Assembly: GCA_036563805.1 (NCBI GenBank)
Contig: DATCLS010000004.1
Span: 1 to 64,000 of the forward strand
Source of the DNA: DATCLS01 sp036563805
GTDB taxonomy: Bacteria; Actinomycetota; Acidimicrobiia; Acidimicrobiales; VFJN01
Reading direction: 5' to 3'
Length of the DNA stretch: 64,000 nt
A program made the translations under genes and the position numbers. Under the pieces are notes generated by a model, which saw only the letters and a program-made list of their open reading frames with translations, was not told where the DNA came from and searched no databases. Below, piece by piece: positions 59,541-64,000 of the stretch. The stretch's first letter is position 1. Each line of letters starts with the position of its first letter.

Positions 59541-60125
59541 GTGGACGTCGAGCAGCTGGACGAGCCGCACGAGCCGGACGAGCGCGACCGCGCCGAGGTC
59601 GCCCGCCTGCTGGGCCGCCCGCCCCGGGGTGACTTCACCGTGGTGGTCCGGCACGAGGACGGGTCCCCGCTGGTCATCCGCAACGCCCCGCTGCTGCACG
59701 ACGGCACGCCGATGCCCACCCGCTACTGGCTGGTGGGCGAGCCCGAGCGGACCCGGGTCAGCCGGCTGGAGGCGGAGGGCGGGGTGGCGGCCGCCGCGGC
59801 CGCCGTCGACCCGGACGAGCTGGCCGCCGCCCACGCCCGCTACGCCGCCGAGCGGGACGCGGCGCTGCCGCCGGGCCACACCGGCCCGGCGCCGTTCGGC
59901 GGCGTCGGCGGGACCCGCCAGGGGGTCAAATGCCTCCACGCCCACTACGCGTGGTTCCTGGCCGGCGGCGACGACCCGGTGGGGCGGTGGGTTCACGAGC
60001 GCTTGGCGGCCGCCGAAGCCGACCGGGCCGCCGAGGGGGCCGACCCGGCCGCAGGTGCAAAGTCCCCAGATCAGGCGGCCGCCGAACCCCCGCCCCCTGA
60101 GGCCACCCCGCCCCAGCGCCAGTAG
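59541..60125 (+). CDS. DUF501-family protein
   Basis: The 194-aa protein matches DUF501, a family found between ftsB and ppx in actinobacteria. Motifs are GDFTVVVRHEDGSPLVIRNA, DGTPMPTRYWLVGE and GVKCLHAHYAWFLAGG, with conserved Cys and His that could bind metal. The last 35 residues are Ala/Pro-rich. Function is unknown. GTG 59541 follows the cyclase stop by one base. Confidence 0.9.
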   Translation: MDVEQLDEPHEPDERDRAEVARLLGRPPRGDFTVVVRHEDGSPLVIRNAPLLHDGTPMPTRYWLVGEPERTRVSRLEAEGGVAAAAAAVDPDELAAAHARYAAERDAALPPGHTGPAPFGGVGGTRQGVKCLHAHYAWFLAGGDDPVGRWVHERLAAAEADRAAEGADPAAGAKSPDQAAAEPPPPEATPPQRQ

Positions 60126-60135
60126 CGTGCCAGGG

Positions 60136-61065
60136 ATGACGGCGATCGCCTCCCTCGACCTCGGCACCAACTCGACCCGTCTGCTCGTCGCCCGCCCCGG
60201 TACCGACGGGCACCCCCTCGACATCCTCGACCGGCGCAACACGATCACCCGCCTGGGCCAGGGCGTGGGCGCCACCGGCCGCCTGGCCCCCGAGGCCATC
60301 GAGCGCACGCTCACCACCCTGCGCGGCTACAAGGCCGTCATGGACGAGCACGGCGTCGGCCAGGTGCGGGTGGCGGCCACGTCGGCGGCCCGCGACGCCG
60401 CCAACCGCGACGAGCTGTTCGACGCCGTCGAGGAGCTGGTGGGCACCCGGCCCGAGCTGCTGTCGGGCGACGAGGAGGGCCGCCTGTCGTTCCTGGGCGC
60501 CACCGGCGAGCTCGACCCGGCCCGGGGACCGTTCCTCGTGGTCGACATCGGCGGCGGCTCCACCGAGTTCATCGTGGGCACGACCGAGGTCGAGGGCGTC
60601 ATGTCGGTGGACGTCGGCTGCGTCCGGCTCACCGAGCGCTACCTCGAGCACGACCCGCCGCTGCCCGAGGAGCTGACCGCCTGCATCAGCGTCACCGACG
60701 CCTACCTGGAGGACGTCCTGCGCGAGGTCCCGGCCGTGGCCGAGGCCCGCACGCTGGTCGGCCTGGCCGGCACGATCACGACGGTCGCCGCGGTGGAGAT
60801 CGGCCTGGCCACCTACGACCGCGACCGCATCCACCACTTCGTCCTGACCCGGGACGCGGCCGAGGACGTGTTCCGCACGCTGGCCACCGAGAGCCGGGCC
60901 GACCGCATCCACAACCCGGGTCTGGAGGAGGCCCGGGCCGACGTGATCGTCGGCGGCTGCTGCGTGCTGGTGGCCATCTTCCGCCGGTTGGGGTTCGATG
61001 AGATGGTGGTGTCGGAGGCCGACATCCTCGACGGGCTGGCACTGAGCCTGCTCGCGGTTCCGTAG
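60136..61065 (+). CDS. ppx: Ppx/GppA exopolyphosphatase-type phosphatase
   Basis: The 309-aa protein has the ASKHA-fold signatures LDLGTNSTRLLVARP, VAATSAARDAANRDEL and LVVDIGGGSTEFIVG. It is the short form without the C-terminal HD domain and would hydrolyse polyphosphate or the pppGpp pentaphosphate. ATG 60136 is used; GTG 60127 is an alternative. Confidence 0.93.
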   Translation: MTAIASLDLGTNSTRLLVARPGTDGHPLDILDRRNTITRLGQGVGATGRLAPEAIERTLTTLRGYKAVMDEHGVGQVRVAATSAARDAANRDELFDAVEELVGTRPELLSGDEEGRLSFLGATGELDPARGPFLVVDIGGGSTEFIVGTTEVEGVMSVDVGCVRLTERYLEHDPPLPEELTACISVTDAYLEDVLREVPAVAEARTLVGLAGTITTVAAVEIGLATYDRDRIHHFVLTRDAAEDVFRTLATESRADRIHNPGLEEARADVIVGGCCVLVAIFRRLGFDEMVVSEADILDGLALSLLAVP

Positions 61066-61077
61066 GGGAGCGGTCGC

Positions 61078-62184
61078 TTGGCTACGGTCAGGGACGGCAT
61101 GGCGTTGGCCGATCGCATCCTCATGGGGCCCGGGCCCTGCAACCCCTACCCGGAGGCGACCGAGGCTCTGGCGCGCCCGATGCTCGGGCACCTCGACCCG
61201 GCGTTCCTCGCCCTCCTCGACGAGACCTGCGACCGGCTGCGGACCGTGTTCCGCACGGACAACCCGATGACGCTGCCCATCTCGGGCACCGGCTCGGCGG
61301 GGATGGAGGCCGCGCTGGTCAACGTCGTCGAGCCGGGCCACGTGGTCGTGGTCGGGGTCAACGGCGTGTTCGGCGAGCGGATCTGCGACGTCGCCGCCCG
61401 GTGCGGCGCCGAGGTCGTGCGCGTCGAGTTCCCGTGGGGGCAGCCGGTCGACCCCGAGGTCCTGCTGGCCGCCCACCCGGCGCCGCACGTCATCGCCGTG
61501 GTCCATGCCGAGACGTCGACGGGCGTGCGGTCCGACATCGCGCCGCTGGGCGCGGGCAAAGGCGACGCTTTGCTGCTGGTCGACTGCGTGACCAGCTTGG
61601 GCGGCATCGAGGTCGACATCGACGGCTGGGGCGTCGACATCGCCTACTCGGGCACGCAGAAGTGCCTGGGCGTGGCCCCGGGGCTGGCGCCGCTGACCGT
61701 CAGCGACCGGGCCCGCGAGCGCCTGGTCGAGCGCAGCGCCAGCTGGTACCTCGACCTGCGGATGATCGGGCGGTACACGGGCCCGGCGTCCGGGCCCCGC
61801 GTGTACCACCACACGGCCCCGGTGGCGATGATCACCTCGCTGCACGCCGGGCTGGGGGCGATCCTCGAGGAGGGACTCGACGCCGCCATCGCCCGCCACG
61901 CCGAGTGCGGGCGGCTGCTGCACGAGGGCCTGGCCGGGCTGGGCCTCGAGCTGTTCGCGGCCGAGGGGCACCGGCTGCCCGAGCTGACCACCGTGTGGGT
62001 GCCCGAGGGCGTCGACGACGCCAAGGTGCGCAGCACCCTGCTGGAGCGGTACGGCATCGAGATCGGCGGCGGGCTCGGCGCCTACGCCGGCCGGGTGTGG
62101 CGGATCGGGTGCATGGGCCACACGGCCCGGCCCCGCAACGTGACGATGCTCCTGGGAGCGTTGGCCGAGGTCCTCGGACGGTGA
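61078..62184 (+). CDS. Class V aminotransferase (alanine-glyoxylate/serine-glyoxylate type)
   Basis: The 368-aa PLP enzyme has MGPGPCNPYPEATEALARPM at the N-terminus, ISGTGSAGMEAALVNVV, and the Schiff-base lysine in YSGTQKCLGVAPGLAP. It fits the AGXT/SPT group; substrates could be alanine, serine or another amino donor with glyoxylate. TTG 61078 is chosen because GGGGAG lies about 9 nt upstream; ATG 61099 is the next start. Its stop overlaps the next gene as GTGA. Confidence 0.9.
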   Translation: MATVRDGMALADRILMGPGPCNPYPEATEALARPMLGHLDPAFLALLDETCDRLRTVFRTDNPMTLPISGTGSAGMEAALVNVVEPGHVVVVGVNGVFGERICDVAARCGAEVVRVEFPWGQPVDPEVLLAAHPAPHVIAVVHAETSTGVRSDIAPLGAGKGDALLLVDCVTSLGGIEVDIDGWGVDIAYSGTQKCLGVAPGLAPLTVSDRARERLVERSASWYLDLRMIGRYTGPASGPRVYHHTAPVAMITSLHAGLGAILEEGLDAAIARHAECGRLLHEGLAGLGLELFAAEGHRLPELTTVWVPEGVDDAKVRSTLLERYGIEIGGGLGAYAGRVWRIGCMGHTARPRNVTMLLGALAEVLGR

Positions 62185-62771
62185 CCACGCTCGTCGGCCG
62201 CCGGATCGTCCTGCGACCCCTCGTGCCCGCGGACTTCAACGCGTGGCAGGAGGTCCGCCGCCGCAACGCGGCCTGGCTCACGCCGTGGGAGCCGGCGCGC
62301 ACGCCGGGGCTGCCCGACGTGGTCGAGTCGCGGGAGGCGTTCGCCATGCGGTGCTCGGCCCGGGAGCGCGAGCGCCAGCTCGGGACCGGCTACGGGTTCG
62401 GCATCTTCGTCCGCAACGCCTTCGCCGGCGAGATCAACCTGTCGTCGGTGCAGCGGGGGCCGTTCCAGTCGTCGTACGTCGGCTACTGGATCGACCAGGC
62501 CCACGCCGGCAACGGCTACATGCCCGAGGCGCTGGTGCTGACGGCCAAGTTCGCGTTCGAGGAGCTGCGCCTGCACCGGATCCAGATCTCGATCATCCCC
62601 CGCAACCACCGGAGCCGGCGGGTGGTCGAGAAGCTGAAGATCCGCGACGAGGGCGTGGCGCTCCGCTACCTCGAGATCAACGGGGTGTGGGAGGACCACG
62701 TCCGCTACGCCATGACGGTGGAGGAGTGGCAGGAGCGGCGCGACGAGCTGGTGAACGAGTGGCTCGCCTGA
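62181..62771 (+). CDS. RimJ/RimL-type GNAT acetyltransferase
   Basis: The 196-aa protein has the RimJ/RimL pattern: VGRRIVLRPLVPADFNAWQE, YVGYWIDQAHAGNGYMPEAL (acetyl-CoA loop) and HRIQISIIPRNHRSRRVVEK. It most likely acetylates an N-terminus of a ribosomal or other protein. GTG 62181 overlaps the aminotransferase stop. It overlaps the next gene by 13 nt. Confidence 0.9.
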   Translation: MTTLVGRRIVLRPLVPADFNAWQEVRRRNAAWLTPWEPARTPGLPDVVESREAFAMRCSARERERQLGTGYGFGIFVRNAFAGEINLSSVQRGPFQSSYVGYWIDQAHAGNGYMPEALVLTAKFAFEELRLHRIQISIIPRNHRSRRVVEKLKIRDEGVALRYLEINGVWEDHVRYAMTVEEWQERRDELVNEWLA

Positions 62772-63802
62772 CCCGTCCCCGCCCGCCGGCCCGGCCGGAG
62801 GCCGACGCCGAGGACGAGAGCCCGTCCGCCGCCGACGTCGAGGACGTCGCCGCCGAGCCCGGGGACGCCGCGGTCGAGACCGGGCCCGACGACGCCGCGG
62901 TCGACGATCCGGCCGCCGAGGAGGCGGCCACGGACACCGCCTCCGCCGGGTCCGACGACGCCGAGGACGAGGCCGACGGCGCCGCCGAGCCCGGGGACGC
63001 CGGCGGCGCCGCCGAGCCCGGGGACGCCGGCGGCGGCGCCGGGTCCGGGGACGACGAGCCGGTGCCCGCCCGCCCGGGCCCGCCGGCCCGCAACCGCCGC
63101 CTGATCGTCGCCGGCGTCGTGGCGGTCGTCTCGCTGACGCTCGCCGCGGTCCTGGCGCTCGCCAGCCGCTCCGACACCGGCGGGGGCGGCGACGGCGACG
63201 ACGGCACCACCCCGGCCACGCCGTCCACCAGCATGGTCACCGGCGGGCTCGACGTCCCCGTGCCCGAGGGCTGGGGCGAGGCCCCCATCCCCCAGCTCGG
63301 CTTCGGCTTCGCCTACCCGCCGGGGTGGGAGGTCGTGGTCCTCCAGCCCGAGATGCTCAACAGCCTCACCCGGTCCGAGCCCCGGGTGACCGGCTTCATC
63401 GAGGCGGCCCACGCCGCCGCCCGGGAAGGATTCGTGGTGTACGCGGCCGGCGAGGACGACCAGGGCCGGGTCACCGACCTCAAGGTCGGCGCGGTTCCCG
63501 AGACCGACGTGACCGACGTCGCCGGCCTCGAGGCCCACGCCCGCGAGCTGGCCGAGCAGCCCGGACTGACCGACCCCGTTGTCGAGCGGGTCGAGGGCGC
63601 CGAGCACCCGACCGTGCGCCTGCGCTTCCGGTCGACCTCCGAGTCGGAGGACGGCGAGCGGATCACGACCACCGGCATCGAGACGCTCGTCCTCGGGCCC
63701 CGCGACATCCTGTGGTCGATCATCGTCACCGGCGAAGACGCCGCCCTCGTCGACGATCTCACCCCCCGCCTGGTCGACACGTTCGTCTTCGCCGAGCCCT
63801 GA
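62759..63802 (+). CDS. Membrane-anchored protein with acidic disordered N-terminus
   Basis: The 347-aa protein has 110 Asp/Glu/Ala/Gly-rich cytoplasmic residues with repeated AEPGDAGG, one membrane segment (RRLIVAGVVAVVSLTLAAVL) and an extracytoplasmic domain of about 190 residues (FGFAYPPGWEVVVLQPEMLN; GIETLVLGPRDILWSIIVTG). That domain resembles lipoprotein-type PsbP/Mog1-like folds, but I do not assign a function. GTG 62759 overlaps the GNAT gene. Confidence 0.75.
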   Translation: MARLTRPRPPARPEADAEDESPSAADVEDVAAEPGDAAVETGPDDAAVDDPAAEEAATDTASAGSDDAEDEADGAAEPGDAGGAAEPGDAGGGAGSGDDEPVPARPGPPARNRRLIVAGVVAVVSLTLAAVLALASRSDTGGGGDGDDGTTPATPSTSMVTGGLDVPVPEGWGEAPIPQLGFGFAYPPGWEVVVLQPEMLNSLTRSEPRVTGFIEAAHAAAREGFVVYAAGEDDQGRVTDLKVGAVPETDVTDVAGLEAHARELAEQPGLTDPVVERVEGAEHPTVRLRFRSTSESEDGERITTTGIETLVLGPRDILWSIIVTGEDAALVDDLTPRLVDTFVFAEP

Positions 63803-63847
63803 GCCGCAGGCGCACGAGCGGGCCGGGCCTCGGGGGAGCGAGCCCGC

Positions 63848-64000
63848 TCAGGGCCCGAGGGCGTCCAGGAACGCCCGCGCCGAGCGGGCGGCGTGGTGGC
63901 GCCACAGCGCCACGACCCGGTCGGCCGGCGGCGGGGGACCGAGGGCGGCGAGGTGGTCGTCGAGCCGGGCGCGCTGGGCCGCCACCAGCCCGGCCGTGTC
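63848..64000 (-). CDS. C-terminal part of an unknown protein (runs off the window)
   Basis: A minus-strand frame ends at TGA 63848 and reads back to the window edge (LVAAQRARLDDHLAALG; DRVVALWRHHAARSARAFLD). It is helical, with no recognised family. It converges with the preceding gene across 45 bp. Confidence 0.55.
   Translation of the reverse strand, partial: DTAGLVAAQRARLDDHLAALGPPPPADRVVALWRHHAARSARAFLDALGP

Noticed and set aside
57425..59719. A 764-codon minus-strand frame opposite the cyclase fusion
   Set aside because: No domain; the plus frame has DUF1707 and cyclase catalytic residues.

Overview
The window is very GC-rich (roughly three quarters G+C) with dense, short-spaced genes, many GTG starts and frequent 4-nt stop/start overlaps (GTGA or ATGA). 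Gene content points to a high-GC actinobacterium: qcrCAB and ctaCDEF of an aerobic respiratory chain, an XRE(DUF5753)-DUF397 pair, DUF501 and DUF1707 proteins, CsoR, PadR and LuxR/MalT-type regulators, and the order mfd, lipoprotein, mazG, eno, ftsB, (insert), DUF501, ppx. The deep-branching class Acidimicrobiia would fit, but that is inference. I see no rRNA, tRNA, CRISPR array, transposase or phage gene.

Layout. 0-4.7 kb: LuxR-type ATPase regulator, ArsR-SRPBCC fusion, HtrA-like protease. 4.7-11.9 kb: a copper island with a CopB-type ATPase, a GNAT enzyme, the operon copZ / secreted accessory protein / copA, and csoR; CsoR-like boxes lie in both promoter regions. 12-28 kb: threonine synthase-like enzyme, lgt, OsmC, a SelW-like protein, an HNH remnant, ABC exporter, GGDEF protein, NarK, a GT-C-like membrane protein, STAS, TetR, Hsp15-like protein, a divergent Fe-S reductase/HxlR pair with twin operators, and an SDR. 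27.9-32.5 kb: phosphoribosyltransferase, a shortened GlmU-like protein, prs, L25 behind two leader hairpins, and pth. 32.6-35.4 kb: PadR-DrrA-DrrB-type transporter operon. 35.5-46.4 kb: ctaG, ctaE-qcrCAB on plus, and ctaCDF on minus. 46.6-63.8 kb: mfd, SurA-like lipoprotein, mazG, eno, a giant ftsB-like gene, desaturase, cyclase fusion, DUF501, ppx, aminotransferase, GNAT and an anchored protein.

The most unusual region is 40.4-43.5 kb. The convergent ctaE-qcrCAB and ctaCDF operons are separated by a lower-GC island. On minus it carries XRE, a 32-codon ORF and DUF397, linked by ATGA overlaps. On plus it carries two or three very small ORFs and a 122-aa Cys/Trp-rich protein, coupled to a radical-SAM/SPASM-like protein whose cluster-binding cysteines are replaced by a long disordered insert. 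It could be a decayed or repurposed peptide-maturation system under XRE/DUF397 control. Other notable items are the 1028-aa FtsB/DivIC-like protein with a repeat-built disordered N-terminus, a GlmU-like protein lacking its acetyltransferase half, a DUF1707 / LiaF-like / class III cyclase fusion, and the copper regulon.
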